Below, piece after piece: positions 44,611-56,942 of a stretch of DNA of 64,000 bases (the stretch's first letter is position 1; each line of letters begins with the position of its first letter). Where the stretch lies: assembly GCA_023634235.1 (NCBI GenBank), contig JAMKCF010000001.1, positions 4,095,140 through 4,159,139 of the forward strand, read 5' to 3'. A program made the position numbers and the translations under genes. The DNA comes from Pisaster brevispinus (taxonomy: Eukaryota > Echinodermata > Asteroidea > Forcipulatida > Asteriidae). The notes under the pieces were generated by a model that saw only the letters and a list, made by a program, of their open reading frames with translations, made no database searches and was not told the origin of the DNA.

Positions 44611-46019
44611 CCTGTCACTAGCTCGCCTGATCATGACGTCTAAATCCTACTGACTGCGGCTTGTAAAACATTTTCTCCATCACCCTTTAGACCCGAAATG
44701 CCAAAAATGCTCTGCATTCATGATTGATATCTTTAGCACAGGCAAGAAGTACTTATATATATCAACAGCCTGCAAGGGAATTGTTCAAAATGCAAGGTAC
44801 CATTACACTTTGAATGATTCTAGGTTCTGATGTTGGCAGATATAACCCCAAAGTTTTGATTTCAATTTTGAATAGCTATGTCTATAAATTCAAGAGAGAT
44901 ATGAGCTTTCTTTTAAGATATTGCCCCCACCCAAAATAAAAATTAGTAAATAAATAAATTAATAAAAATTCACATACAAATGAATAAATAAATAAATATT
45001 AAATGAAAAATAACAAATGTGTCAATGACAAGTGGTAGGTAATTAAAAACTAAACAAGAATTATTGTCGAAATCCTGACACTCTTTCACATACATTATGT
45101 ACAACAAAATTCCGTGGGAAAGTTTTGTATATTTTCCATTTGAAACTGCATCATCTTCATCTATCAAAATTCATTCAGAGATTTTTTATTTATTTTTTAC
45201 TTTTATTATTCGCTTTTCTAAAGCATTCTCTTGCGGGTCCAGGTTGAACAAAGAATTCTCTAGCGGGGTCCAATTGTTCTGTTGTGTAAAAGACCCCCAA
45301 AAAGCAGGCCTGTAAGCCCACATTATCAATAATGCATGAAATTTTCTCTTCATATGCACCTGATATATTATTTAATTGTGAATCAAGGTCCTGTCATTAA
45401 GTTATAAGTTCATTTCATCTACGAGTCATTAACTTTCTACTTACTGGCCCCATTTGACAAGGTCACCAGTCTTTTATCCTGATTCAGGAATTCATTTGTC
45501 TGCCTTGGGGGGGGGGGGTAATTCCTTCAGATATGAAGAAAAAATACTCATTGATCTTCTCTTGCTGTGAGAGTACTGCACAGAATTTCCTTGAAATATT
45601 AAAGTGGTAGAAATGCCATCATTTCAATATACATGTACATGTAGCTCACACAAGTTCGCATCCTAATTTCAGACCTTATTACACATCTTGTAGAATTACA
45701 CGGAGGCCGTGGCCTTCATTGCCCAGGTCTTGGAGTTGGTTCCCCTTCAGAAGTTTCCCATGGACTTTAAGATTTTGCAATAGATTTCTATCCGTGCAGA
45801 ATAAAAAATGCTGTGAGCTTGAATTTTGCAAACTTAAATTTGGTTCCAAACTTTTCAGTCTGACAACGTTTGCTCTTGGGTTTCTAACTGCCCTTGTGCT
45901 AGCTTCTGGTATTGAGAGTAATTTTTTTGCCTTTTCTTCTTTCAGTTTGCCTTCTCTCCTCCCTCGTCTCCTTATAAGAAAAAAAGTAAAAAATTAATAG
46001 AATAAGTAGAATAAATAAA
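44611..46019. other. Intronic sequence, AT-rich patches
   Basis: (AAAT)n stretches near 44940-45010, a G10 run at 45507, ACATGTACATGT at 45632. No gene recognised. Confidence 0.5.
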
Positions 46020-46886
46020 ACTAGACATATTGCATTTGTGCACAAATGCCGAGCTGTTTCGCCATAACTTTTTCAAAAAATCATAAAAAATCATGTGATG
46101 ACGTCATTTCAGAATTTACAAGAACTTGCCAATATCCAACAAACTACCAAGTTTCAACATGATCGCACTAACACTTAGGGAGATATACGACGTTAAAAAA
46201 GGCACATTTAATGCCGCGTCACGTGACCCCCGATGACGTCATCGATCTGAAATTTCACACATATGATGGCTGCTTGACGATCAACATGTGTGTAAATTTT
46301 GAAGTGATTACACAAAACTTCACCACACACATCTTCAAAAAGTCCATTTTGATCAGTTTTCAACCTGCCGCTAGAGGGCGCTCTTGTGTATTGTGACGTC
46401 ATCGGTATTTTTTTTGTAATTGCCCACCCTTGCCAAACAATAACATCGTTGAAAGCAACTTCATAAAAATTTCAACTTTTGAATTACAAGGCACTTCCTG
46501 TTTCGACCGGAAGTAGAGGTCATGTAAGGTCACGCACACTAAATAAAATGAAGACCTAGTTTATCCCCACCCAATCCCGCAAACAGAAACCTACGGTCTT
46601 TTGTGGTTGATTTGATATAGATTTTCAACTATTTAAAAAAAGGAAACTTTAAGATGACGTCACGTGACAGGTGATGACGTCATCATGACATCACTGTTTT
46701 AGGATCATTATTGCACCAATACCTTTCATCACTGAAAGTTTCATTGCAATCGCTCATTGGCTAATTGCAAAATAACGCATACAAATGTTTTTGGTTGAAA
46801 CATACAAATAAAAAAAATAATAATAAAAAAAACTTTAACAAAAACAAGAGCTGTTTCGCTGCGCTTTGCTGCGAAACAGCTAATAA
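46020..46886. mobile_element. Non-autonomous element with terminal hairpins and five CRE motifs, copy 2
   Basis: About 90% identical by eye to 3507-4410, with the same ends. TGACGTCA is preserved at 46099-46106, 46234-46241, 46394-46401, 46655-46662 and 46675-46682. It lies in an AATAAA-rich tract. Confidence 0.78.
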
Positions 46887-47380
46887 ATAAAACAAATAAA
46901 ATAAATTTAAAAAGTAAAATAAATACAATAAATAAAATATATTTGGAAAAAATTATATATATGTATATAAAAATATAAAATAAAATTAACTAAATAAAAT
47001 TAATAAGATAGTAAGATAAATAAAAAAATTAAGATAAATAAAATAAATCAAATAAAAACAAAAAAGGAAAAAAACTAAATCAAAGAAATCAATAAATTGC
47101 AATAAACATAATGAATTAAATAAATATAAATAAAATAAATCAAATAAAAACAAAAAAGGAAAAAACTAAATCAAAGAAATCAATAAATGCAATAAACATA
47201 ATGAATTAAATAATAAAAAATAAATGAAATAAATTAAATAAACAAAATAAACAAATAAAGCAATAATATAAGTGAATTTAATAACAAAAATCATTAAATA
47301 AACAAAATAAATTTAATTAAAAAATATCATTCAATAAACTAATAGAATTAAATAAATTAAATAAATACATTTCAAAACTG
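46887..47380. repeat. AATAAA-rich low-complexity tract with a ~92-bp tandem duplication
   Basis: About 500 bp of AAATAAAT-type sequence. 47041-47132 and 47133-47225 are near-identical units (AAATAAATCAAATAAAAAC, then ACTAAATCAAAGAAATCAAT). Confidence 0.85.
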
Positions 47381-48104
47381 TCCTTGCTCTCTCAAAAAAT
47401 CCATGCCTGTTATCTTCATCAAGGACTGTCTTACTTCTTGTATCTTTTGTACATCTTATTCTATTCAGATTCTTTTTTTTTTGTGACAATTTTGCAACAC
47501 GTTACCGGCCAAATTGTTATGAAGACCTTCTCCGGTCTGAGCTGTTCGTGTCTCTCAGTCCACTAGATGTAATTATTGCATTCTGATTCCTGAAGCATGC
47601 AAAAGCTATGAATACGTTTCTGTCACGTTCCTTTGGATTATGCATTATTAAGAATGTCGTCTGATGACTGGGGTAATCTTGATTAAGTAGTGGAGAAGAA
47701 AAGAATTACCTCAGGGCCAGTGTTCATGTATTCCTGTAGTCTTTGATGGGTGTGAACACAAATAATTTTGTGTACTTTACATCTACATTGTATGTTGTCC
47801 ATTGAACAGGCCCGTAACAAGTAATTTTTTGGTTATTTATTATTTATTTATTTTTTTTTTTTGGGGGGGAGGGAAATATAAAATGTCGGGAATATAAAAG
47901 TAAATGTGCATCAGCAAGTTAGTTCTGCTTGTTGCTCAGTCATTTGGTAAGTTTTTGCAATTCACTTGTTTTGTTTTCTTTTTTTTGCGCACCATCAAGT
48001 GGACTTGTTGTCTGGTTGTAGTGGACTTTTTCTTCTTTATTTAGGGGGGAGGGGGCACCCCCCTTCCCCCAGTTACGAGCCTTGAGTTGTATAATTAAAG
48101 GCAG
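47381..48104. other. Intronic sequence, no feature recognised
   Basis: T/G homopolymers around 47850-47870; otherwise nothing. Confidence 0.5.
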
Positions 48105-48420
48105 TCGGGTTGGCATGGCGGTATCTTTCCTCGCCTTCTACCTCTGGAACCCTGGTTCAAATCCCGTCGGGGCACTATGTGAATTTTCAGTCTCTACCTG
48201 ATTGCGTAGGTTTCCCCCGGAATATTTCTCTGGTTTTTTTTCCCACATCTAAAACTGAAACTTCGTACTTTGAATGTGCTCTTCCCATGGGGTTCTTGCC
48301 TTGTGATTTTAAAGTTCACTTTTCTGAGAGTCCTTGGCTTTAAAACCAGAAAAAAAGGAAACTCAATTAAATTAAATTAAACTAAATTTAATTAAATTAA
48401 ATTAAATTAAATTTATAAAT
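48105..48420 (+). repeat. tRNA-like SINE-type repeat with AATTAAATTAAA tail
   Basis: GGTTGGCATGGCGGTATC and GGTTCAAATCCCGTC have A/B-box character. The body (CTACCTGATTGCGTAGGTTT, CCCCGGAATAT) is followed by a (AATTAAATTAAA)n-like tail at 48362-48412. Confidence 0.65.
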
Positions 48421-50204
48421 CTACATGTATGTACATGTAGATAGCCCCACCAGTGCATTTTAGGGGCCATTCAGAATAAGAATTGGGTCAAAGTTTATAC
48501 ATACATGTATATTATTTAGTTTTTAAAGAGATCTAACTGAATATTGAAATTCAGTTTTTAATTCAAACGATAGACATGATAGAAGAGCTGTCTGTGCAGT
48601 TCAATTGTTAAACAGTTCAGTTTGTTTTGCAACAGCAGACCTCCAGTCCATGCCTGACAACGAGGATTATTTTATTTTCTAAATCATCGTATTTATGTAA
48701 TTTAAAAAGAAGATTTGATTTGATTGAAAAGTATAGTCTTGGTTACAGTCGTTTTCTCGTTTTTGCCACGCGCAAGACGTGCACCAATCATATGCAGTAC
48801 AACTGACTTGCATACAGTGCAATGTGTATTGATCGCAAGCCCATACGAAATGTGACGCCCAAGGCTCTTTGCCACTTATTATTAGCGTGTATTGCTTACT
48901 TTAATTCATATCACTTGCCCTAATCTTACCACTGCCGTCCACATCACAGAAGTGCACGTGCACTTGTACAAACATAAACCTCAATTTGGCATTCATATTT
49001 TTATTATTTTTATTATTTTTATTTTTTTTTCTTCAGAGTAAGTGAGTCTGTCCCTCCCACATGTACGGCCATTGTAGGATTTACAGCTGTTGCTAAACAA
49101 GTTTTCAGACAGATTGACAGAAATAGACTGGTGCACAATTGACTGCTTTGACATGTTTGAGTACTAGACTCCTGATGTGATCCTCGGCGCGGTCTATTTT
49201 CCCAAGGCGAAGCGGAAGTAAACTAGAAGGCTCTGAGGATCACCGAGGGAGTCGTTGTTTTAACTATAGCAAGAGTAAAAACAGTCAATGTTTGTTTTTA
49301 TAAAACCCCAAACAAATATTTTGTCAAGACATTTAGGCACCAAGCTGCTTGTTATTGCTGTGGGTATACAGTGTAGTTTACTGGTTGCTATGGGTATAGT
49401 ACATTGGTTTGGTAACTGGTCGCCTTGGGTATAGTACATTGTTTATTGAGTGTATTGTTGCTTTGCATTTGTGGGTTTTTTTCACAGGTTTTAAACTTTA
49501 TTTGGCATATAAACTCATAATCTTTCTGCTCTCTTGTAGCTTATCACACATTTCACATGTTAATAAAAACACCCCACTTCAACATTTGTTTACAGTTCAT
49601 ACAGCAAGTTCAATGTATTTACGACCAAACATAACGTATTGCATAGTACATGGGAATTTTTTTACATGAAATATGATGATATATTTTTTCTTTTTGTTCC
49701 ACCAACCGAAACCCCTCAGTGTTCGTTTTTTATGAACACTTAATACATAGGTTTTTATTTGTTGTGTGTGTGTTATAAAGGAGAATTTGTTTTTTAGTTG
49801 TATCCCTAGCCAAGCAGAACCATTAAATGTATTCAACAGCTGTCTGCAGTGAAATAGAAACGTTGCTAAACTTTCTGTTTCCTCAGACGGAATATGTCTC
49901 AGGCTGCAAATGCCAACTATTACCTACATGTATTTGACAGCCCTGAGTCAGTGCAGGTTGCAGACTAATCGTAAATAATAATTATGAGAATGAGAGTGTG
50001 ATGCAGTCATCTATTTCATGGGCTCCACAAGGTCTTGGGGAGTTCCTTCGTTGACCTTCAGATTTTTATTATTTTTTTTTTTCTATTGATAGTGATTACT
50101 ATAACAATAATACCAGAGTCTCATATTTACTAATTTAGTACACATCCAACAGCACAATTAGCGCCAATAGCAGGATAAAAGGGTAACAAGAAGAAATGCA
50201 AACT
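48421..50204. other. Intronic sequence, no feature recognised
   Basis: AT-rich, with short ACATGTA microsatellites and a loose GTTGCTATGGGTATAGTACAT repeat (49375-49440). Confidence 0.5.
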
Positions 50205-50235
50205 TGTTGACGTGGGAGAAAAACCCACATAATCA

Positions 50236-50429
50236 GGGTCCAATTTCATAGAGCTGCTTAAGCACTAAAAAGTAGCTAAGCACAACAAAAATATGCTTAC
50301 CAGAATAAGGTTACCAGCCAAACTGCCATATCACATGTACAGTTTGTGACTGGTAACCTGCTCACTTCTATTAAGCAAAAACAGTTTAAGCAATATTGTA
50401 TGCTTAAGCAGCTCTATGAGTTGGCCCCC
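50236..50429. mobile_element. MITE, AATTTCATAGAGCTGCTTAAG family, copy 1
   Basis: TIRs of about 30 bp: GGGTCCAATTTCATAGAGCTG... and ...CAGCTCTATGAGTTGGCCCC. Interior: ATGCTTACCAGAATAAGGTT, then ACCAGCCAAACTGCC. Confidence 0.85.
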
Positions 50430-50468
50430 TGGTAGGGACTGAAGACCCAATCCACATGCAAGGCTCAG

Positions 50469-50686
50469 GTCCCAATTTCATAGAGTTGCTTAAACAAAAA
50501 AAAATATTGCTTAACAACTTCCTGCTAAGCATTAATTGGCAGGATACGAGCATGACTAGTTGCAAATGGTAAGTAACATACATGTATGTGATACATGGTA
50601 TATTGGCTGGTCATTCTGATAACCATATTTTTGTAGTGCTTAGCTGCATTTTATGCTTAATTAAGCAGCTCTATGAAATTGGGCCC
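50469..50686. mobile_element. MITE, same family, copy 2
   Basis: GTCCCAATTTCATAGAGTTGC...AGCTCTATGAAATTGGGCC. Confidence 0.85.
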
Positions 50687-50767
50687 AGTGGTCTGAGGTT
50701 GGATTCGAATTGGGGCCCACAAAGGTGAAAGGCGGGGAAAGAAATCTAGAAAAGCTTGGTCTCTAAT

Positions 50768-50855
50768 AATAATAAATAATGATAATTATAAGTTTTATTG
50801 AGCACCTCACGCTGAATCAACCCCGAGGTGCCTTACAACATAAAACATTTCTTAA
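50768..50855 (-). mobile_element. LINE 3'-tail fragment
   Basis: On the minus strand, AAGGCACCTCGGGGTTGATTC and GTGAGGTGCTCAATAAAACTT are followed by (ATT)n. It resembles the 3' end of an L2/CR1-type LINE. Confidence 0.5.
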
Positions 50856-50966
50856 TGAGTAAAACAAAGGTAAAAAAAAAATATGTAAAGCGTAACCCTA
50901 TGTACACAGAGAAAAATAGCCATATGGTACAAAAATACAGTATATCAATTTGTTGCTATCTATTGA

Positions 50967-51098
50967 GGACTTTCCTTTGGCACTCTAACTTAACACTCTC
51001 CATAGACTTAGCGCATGAACAAATGTGAGGACAGAAAAATACAAAGGATTCCAATGTGAGGACAGCATTGTCCCTTTTGTATTCCTTTGTTCCACTGA
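50967..51098 (-). repeat. Inverted copy of the 24246-24395 repeat
   Basis: GAGGACTTTCCTTTGGCACTC through TTGTCCCTTTTGTATTCC mirrors the segment inside hAT-like element A. Confidence 0.8.
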
Positions 51099-51110
51099 CC
51101 CCAATCTGCT

Positions 51111-51305
51111 GGGTCATAGAGCTGCTTAAGCATAAAAAGTTGCTAATCACTACAAAATGATGCTTATTGGAATGAAGTTACCAGCTAAAATACCATTTTA
51201 CACACTTCTAATGTAACTGGTATCCTGCTTAGTTTTGCTTAGCAGAAAAATGTTAAGCGATATTTTCTGCTTAAGCAGTTAAGCAGCTTTATGAAATTGG
51301 ACCCT
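51111..51305. mobile_element. MITE, AATTTCATAGAGCTGCTTAAG family, copy 3
   Basis: GGGTCATAGAGCTGCTTAAGC...GCAGCTTTATGAAATTGGACCC; the left end lost the AATTT segment. Confidence 0.82.
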
Positions 51306-53119
51306 GGTAACACCATGCCATGTAAGTTTACGGGGTTCTTTTAGATCATAGTGTACATACACGTACACTGCTTGACAAAGCATGGTTGGAATTGAAAGCT
51401 CACCCAATCCATTGAAATGGTTTCCAAGACTTAGCGTTGGCTGGGTGATGCATTACAGGAAGACTGCCCACTGAAGGGTTTAAAATGAAATAGCTCGGAG
51501 GCAAAGAAAACCACATGAAAGCCGCTTCCTCTCTATTTCTTGAAATTGCCTTATTAAACTTGAGCATGAGAGAGACTATTCCTGGGATTTGGATTGGGAG
51601 GTAATTGGCATGAGATAATCTGCTCTCCATCCCAATTTGAATTTGAATTTGAAAGGCCTTTTTTTCAATTTGGTGCTTCCTTAGTTTTGTTATACATGTA
51701 CAGTTTTTGTATGGAAATGCTTGCAGTATTAATGTACCTATGGCCACTACATGTATTTAATTGCCTCAGTGCTACACATACATGACATACATGTACATGC
51801 GCATATTGCTTGTTTGCAGTTTCATATTTTCGATAATCATTGCGCCTTTTTATGAAATAAATAATGGTTGGCCAGATATTTTAAAAGTAGAATATAATGA
51901 ATCACTTACATGTAATATCCCTTGCAATTTTGTTGGTTTTTTTGTGTAACCTCATGATAGAACATGATTCACTAATTTGCAGAACCACATTTTTGACTCC
52001 ACAAAATGGCTGACTGTCCAGAGGCAATTTTATGTTTATTTAATCACCAATCATCCTCTATTACAAATTACTGTGTTTTAATGCATGATCAACTCTTAAA
52101 AAGTAGTTTTAAGAAGTAATTCCATGCAGCAATCTTTTGAGAGATTTGAAGACATGAATTTGCCCCTTTTATCCAAAATGGCTGCAAATTAGAAAGAAAG
52201 GAAACATTAAAAAAACACAAATACCTTGTAAACCATTTCCTTTCTCATCCTGGATATGTTTAGGGTCATTCAACCTAGTAAATAACTTAACGGAACGAAC
52301 TCACTGGCTTACTGTCAACATGTGAATGGGGTGGCCATCTTCAAAATATGTTTTTTTCCTTCATAACTTGCAGTTCATAACAGTAACACAGCACAGTACG
52401 ACAATTCTTTCTTGACATTGCCTTATTTTGAGCATGGCGAGAGAGACTATTGGTCAAAACTTGAGGTGGGGTACTCTACTTTGTTGGACTCTCCCAATGT
52501 AAGATCCTGTTGGTTTTTTTTCTTCTTTTTCCCCCCTTTATTTTTATTATTATTATTATATATTTTTTGTACATAAACAGATAAATGCACATGAATACCT
52601 TCAGTATAAATGTACCAGTACGTGTATGTGTTTTCTGGATGTTTTTTTTTTCTTTTCAGCTCAGTCCTATTTTGTGCTTAATACAATCAATCTCATACTT
52701 CCAATTATCAAAAGGGCCATAAATCTGAAATACCCTCAATCAGAAACAGAAGGAAAAACATTCAAACATCGCACGCGAACTGTTTCCTAACATCCTCATG
52801 AGGTTCTTATGTTATCGTTGACACTGAGGAAGATAAATCACCAATCAACTCAATTAATTAGTCACTTCACAATATGCTCTAAACCAACCCAGTGAAATTC
52901 ATACAAATTGTTCTATGGACTTTTATATACTTCTGAATTTATAAAGTGTCCTTATTGCTTGCTGCCATTCGAAGGACGAGCAATTACCGGTGGGGGTGGG
53001 ATTTGCTTGCCATTTTAATGAGGGGATCCAAGGGCAAATTCAGTTTTATGATTCATTCATTTTCCAATAGATAGAGTCTTTATGAAAGTGGGGAAGAGTA
53101 CATGAGATAAAGTACTTTT
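51306..53119. other. Intronic sequence, no feature recognised
   Basis: AT-rich. CGAGAGAGACTATT-like text occurs twice (51568, 52439). No gene seen. Confidence 0.5.
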
Positions 53120-53490
53120 GTGGCGTGTCGTGGCCGAGCGGTCTAGTTCACCGGACCAAAGCTCCGGTGTTGTCAGCAGCAGAGTGTGGGTTCGAATCCC
53201 GGTCATGACACTTGTGCCCTTGAGCAAGGCACTTAACCATAATTGCTTCGTAAAAAGTTGGGAAGGTAGTGCATTCAGCTCTACCAGCCAGGCTCCTAGT
53301 GGATGATACCCATGCCTATATCCTTACGGACTGTGAAGGGGGTAACCCTGTTTCAGCCCCAGGAGTAGGTGGCAACGTGCCTCTGGTGACAGTTGATCTG
53401 GGTTGACAGCCCAAATCAGTTAAGTGTAGCCCTCACCTTGAAGTGGCCGTCCGGCCTTGTGAGTTGGGCAATATCTCATTTAAAAAAAAA
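53120..53490 (+). repeat. Near full-length tRNA-Leu-like SINE
   Basis: The head has GTGGCCGAGCGGTCTAGTTCA (A box) and GGTTCGAATCCC (B box). The body contains CCCTTGAGCAAGGCACTTAA, ACGGACTGTGAAGGGGGTAA and CAGCCCCAGGAGTAGGTGGC, and ends at about 53470 with an A10 tail. ATGAAAGTGGGG occurs near both ends (53080, 53505) but not flush with the left end, so the target duplication is uncertain. Confidence 0.85.
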
Positions 53491-53778
53491 AATTAAAAAC
53501 TTGATGAAAGTGGGGGGAATACCACAAGTGTTTACATGTACTAGCCTCAATGGGTGTAAACTACATGTACATCTGTACCATTGACTTTGAAACTCTTCCA
53601 GAGTGAATTTTGTCAACATTCTAAAACATCCAATGGCATCACATTTCAAGCAATAACTGGGTTTTTACATTTTAGTGCGGGATATTTTTTTAGTTTATTC
53701 CGGAGTTTTGATGGTATTCGATCCAATGGCATTGAACTTGACCTTTTGACGATTCCTCTTCAGAATGTACAGACCATT

Positions 53779-55573
53779 TGTGACCCGCTCTGCAAAAAAG
53801 GCCCGTAAGTCGCGCTATGCCTTTTCACGTAATGGGCTCGTCAATGTTGAAAGGGTGATAAATTTTTCGTTGGTGTGATTTTTTTATTATCCCTTTTTTG
53901 ACATCGTTGATATCCACACTTTCATAATTTGTAAGATTGAATGTTTATTTTGACCAATAAAGATGAAAAAACCGTGTTTTGTGTACGTTTTGTTGGTGGT
54001 TTGCGCGATCGGTGTCCGCGGTTTTGGTGGAAAGTTGCGTCATTTTACACATCTGGCAGCACATTATTTGGAACCCCCCTATTATAATTTTGGTATCATC
54101 TGAAAGCTGAGGACGTTGCCTTTCTGTATGTGGACATAGAAAAGGTTAAAGGTCAAATGCAAAACCAAGGCAGGTTAATTTCTGACACGTATACAAAGGG
54201 CGCTTGTTACTAGGAGCGTGGATCTTTTCGGTCACGTGTATACAGTGTAGTGTAACGATTGGACAATGGGCGCACGGTCGAGCGCGCGCATGCGCCGTGA
54301 ATGGGATTGGTTGTTTATTCATTGTCAGGTGACTGCCATGTGACTGTTTATAGAGTGCGTGCCACGCGAAAACACAGCGCAATACCTGTCAATTCTGTCC
54401 AACTCAACTGACTTCTCTTGCTCCGAGCGTAAATATTTTCATAATTATTTACTATTTTAGCCAACATATCTTGTTTTAAGCAACAGGTTTTCTATACTGT
54501 TTCGTTAATTATTTGCTTAAGTATGGGTTTGAAGAATCAGTGTCTGGCTGAAGCTTTGAATGATCTCTGCGAGGAGAGAGAGACACGATTGGTTTCGTGG
54601 AACAGAAGATTACTTTGTTAACTTCCGATGTGAAAATGACGACGTTGAATCAGAAAACGATTTGAAATCTGATTCCACATCGCCATTTTCAGCAGGAGAT
54701 AACGAAAAGATCGACCCTGACAGCAAAATTCTAACCCAAAGATTATTTCAAAATTGATTAATTAACTTTAGTTCGATCTTAGAAGGCAAACTATGTTGAC
54801 TACTGCTAGATTTAAATTAATAGAAGGAAATATTAAATTTGTAAACTTTTTTTTTAAACAAAAACTTTAAATTTTTAGCCCCAAAATAGTTTTAATCCTG
54901 AAAAGCGAGCTTATTTAAGAGTTTTATTAAACAACTCAAGCTGATATGTAAAAAAAAAAAAAAAAAAAGTGAAATAATTCTTAAATATCTTTTTCCCAAA
55001 AAGCTCTTGTTTTCACACAAAAAATACATAATTTTAATTCATAGGGTTTATACAGCCAGTGTTCATTTGTTTAACTTTAAGAAAAAGCTAAATTCACCGA
55101 AAAAGGTCTTAACTCTTCAAAATAATTCTCAAGTGTGTGTTTGCTATTTTAAAATTTGCAAAAAAATGATAAGAAATAGCACAGTATGCAAATTAATTTT
55201 TAAAAATAGCGATATAGTGCATTAAATAAAGTGCAAAATATGTTGTACTTTAAAAGACATAACAAACACTTGGTGAAAATTTCAGACGAATAGTCCAACG
55301 GGAACGTACTCGTTGCTAGGGACTTTCACAAGAACTTGGTATTGAAATACTTTAAAATACATCGTAAAGTTTAAAAGGCTGTTTCTCCATAGCCTATTTT
55401 GACAAAAATGGCAAGTATTTGTATGCAAATTAGAGTATAACTCTGGATTGCAAAATGCTACAGACTTCTAAAATACACCAAATTAAAGCTGAGAGAAAGA
55501 CCTTTCCATCCATGTATCTAACTCCAAAATGATTTTTTGCGACATAAGGGCCATTTTTGCAGAGCCGGTCACA
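53779..55573. mobile_element. 1.8-kb TIR DNA transposon, non-autonomous
   Basis: The left end TGTGACCCGCTCTGCAAAAA (continuing GGCCCGTAAGTCGC) is mirrored at the right by GCGACATAAGGGCC then TTTTTGCAGAGCCGGTCACA. The TIRs are about 36 bp with 4-5 mismatches. The interior has a short acidic + strand frame (54560-54757) preceded by an out-of-frame ATG segment at 54523. No DDE domain is visible. No convincing target duplication; family unassigned. Confidence 0.75.
54523..54757 (+). pseudogene. Possible N-terminal transposase remnant, frameshifted
   Basis: From ATG 54523 the frame reads MGLKNQCLAEALNDLCEE. After a frame change it continues in the 54560 frame as DWFRGTEDYFVNF, then an Asp/Glu/Ser-rich stretch (ENDDVESENDLKSDS) to a stop at 54757. 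Acidic Ser-rich N-termini are common in DNA transposases such as piggyBac types. It sits between the TIRs of the 1.8-kb element. Low information; it could be non-coding. Confidence 0.35.
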
Positions 55574-55619
55574 TTTGTTGTTGATATCCAACTACATCAT
55601 GTTTCAAATTACACAATGG

Positions 55620-55950
55620 CTGTGGCGTGTCGTTGCTGAGCGGTTTTAGTTCATCGGACCCAAGCTCTGGTGTTGTAGGCAGCAGAGTGCAAGGCACTAA
55701 TAACCATAATTGCTTCGTAAGAAGTTGGGAAGGTAGTGCACTCTGCTCTACCAACCAAGCGCCTATTGGATGATACATGTCTGCATGTACATGTACATGC
55801 CTGCATGTACATCCCTACATGTACTTCCTTACGGACTGTGAAGGGGGTAACCCTATTTCAGCCCCAGGAGTACATGTACATGTACATGTAGGTGGCAACG
55901 TGCCCCTGGTGACAGTTGATCTGGGTCGATATCTCATAAAAATAAAAAAT
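55620..55950 (+). repeat. tRNA-Leu-like SINE copy with internal deletion and microsatellite expansion
   Basis: Same family as 53120-53490, but the B box is deleted (GCAGCAGAGTGCAAGGCAC) and ACATGTACATG repeats have expanded at two places. It ends in ATAAAAATAAAAAATAAAT. Confidence 0.82.
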
Positions 55951-55986
55951 AAATCATGTTTCACAACCTTTGACACGCGAGAGCAG

Positions 55987-56110
55987 AAATGTCTTACCAC
56001 TAGACTACCGAGCTAGCCCGGCGGCTAGAGGCCATTTGAATCCTATATTAAAGCAGTGGGTACCAAAACGATTTAATAGATGTTAATTTAGCAGCGGGGA
56101 TAAATAATAT
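55987..56110. repeat. Core fragment related to the 6.3-6.6 kb element
   Basis: CTTACCACTAGACTACCGAGC, GCTAGCCCGGCGGCTAGAGGC and GTGGGTACCAAAACGATTTAA match 6421-6515. Confidence 0.8.
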
Positions 56111-56474
56111 TTTCATTTTTTAGGGGCCCTTTACCGACGTGTATTAAGCATTGTCTGTCAGTACTCCCCCCCTTCTGTATGTAACCTTCAAATATTACAT
56201 GTGTTATCAGTGACATTGACAAACCATACTTCATTCTTATTGATTGACTGTCATTTGGAGGACGAGAGATTATTACTCCTTGTCCTGAAAGAAAACGACT
56301 TATCAACAAGGACACTGTTGTCTGGATTGCTACTTTCTAGATGTCGGTAAATCAATGCAAACAAAGTGACACACCAAGGTTTCTCGTTAATAAGATTGCC
56401 TGTAGGTGCAAAGCTTCCCATTGGATAAAAACATTATTACAAAAGTGTTTTAGGTTCTCAAAGAGTGTACGGGG

Positions 56475-56942
56475 TACCAGTTGCTGCTTACTACATGTAA
56501 GGACATGGTACTCAGTCATGTCACTCAGTGTGTACAAAACTTGGGAAATATTTTGCTATGCAAAACTGCCGGGACCCAATATCATAAAGCTGTTAAGCAG
56601 AAAATTCTTCTCAGCAAATTTCTTTACTTAGCAAGAAATGAGCGGGGTACCAGTGGCAACAATGTAAACTTTAAGGAATGTTGGTTGGTAACCTGTGTCT
56701 GCTAAGCAACATTTTTCTTTGCTTAGCAAGTTATTGTGCTTACAGCCTACATGTATATAAAATTGGACCCGGGTGAAATGGTTCTCTAAATCTCTTTACT
56801 CGCTTTAATCTTTACCGAAAGCTGCCACACTTCACCAGCTGCAAATTGAGTTGTTCAAAATAAAGGCCTTTCAGAAAATCAAAGCGGCAGTTGGGAACAA
56901 GTGTTTGCAGCAGCACAGAGTGGAGGCCTAGAATCTGACTTG
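56475..56942. repeat. Dispersed repeat, copy interrupted by a MITE
   Basis: Homologous to 40693-40985 on both sides of the MITE at 56574-56768. Confidence 0.85.
56574..56768. mobile_element. MITE, AATTTCATAGAGCTGCTTAAG family, copy 4, with identified empty site
   Basis: ACCCAATATCATAAAGCTG...ATAAAATTGGAC, flanked by CCGGG on both sides (56569-56573, 56769-56773). The related locus at 40801 reads straight through GCCGGGTGAAAT, giving a target duplication of at most 5 bp. Confidence 0.83.

Larger units (their letters stand above)
50205..50760. repeat. Dispersed repeat interrupted twice by the same MITE family
   Basis: The outer repeat (GAAAAACCCA / GGGACTGAAGACCCAATCCACAT / GGATTCGAAT, then GGGGCCCACAAAGGTGAAAG) is the family seen uninterrupted at 59590-59720. 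MITEs occupy 50236-50429 and 50469-50686. Confidence 0.7.
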
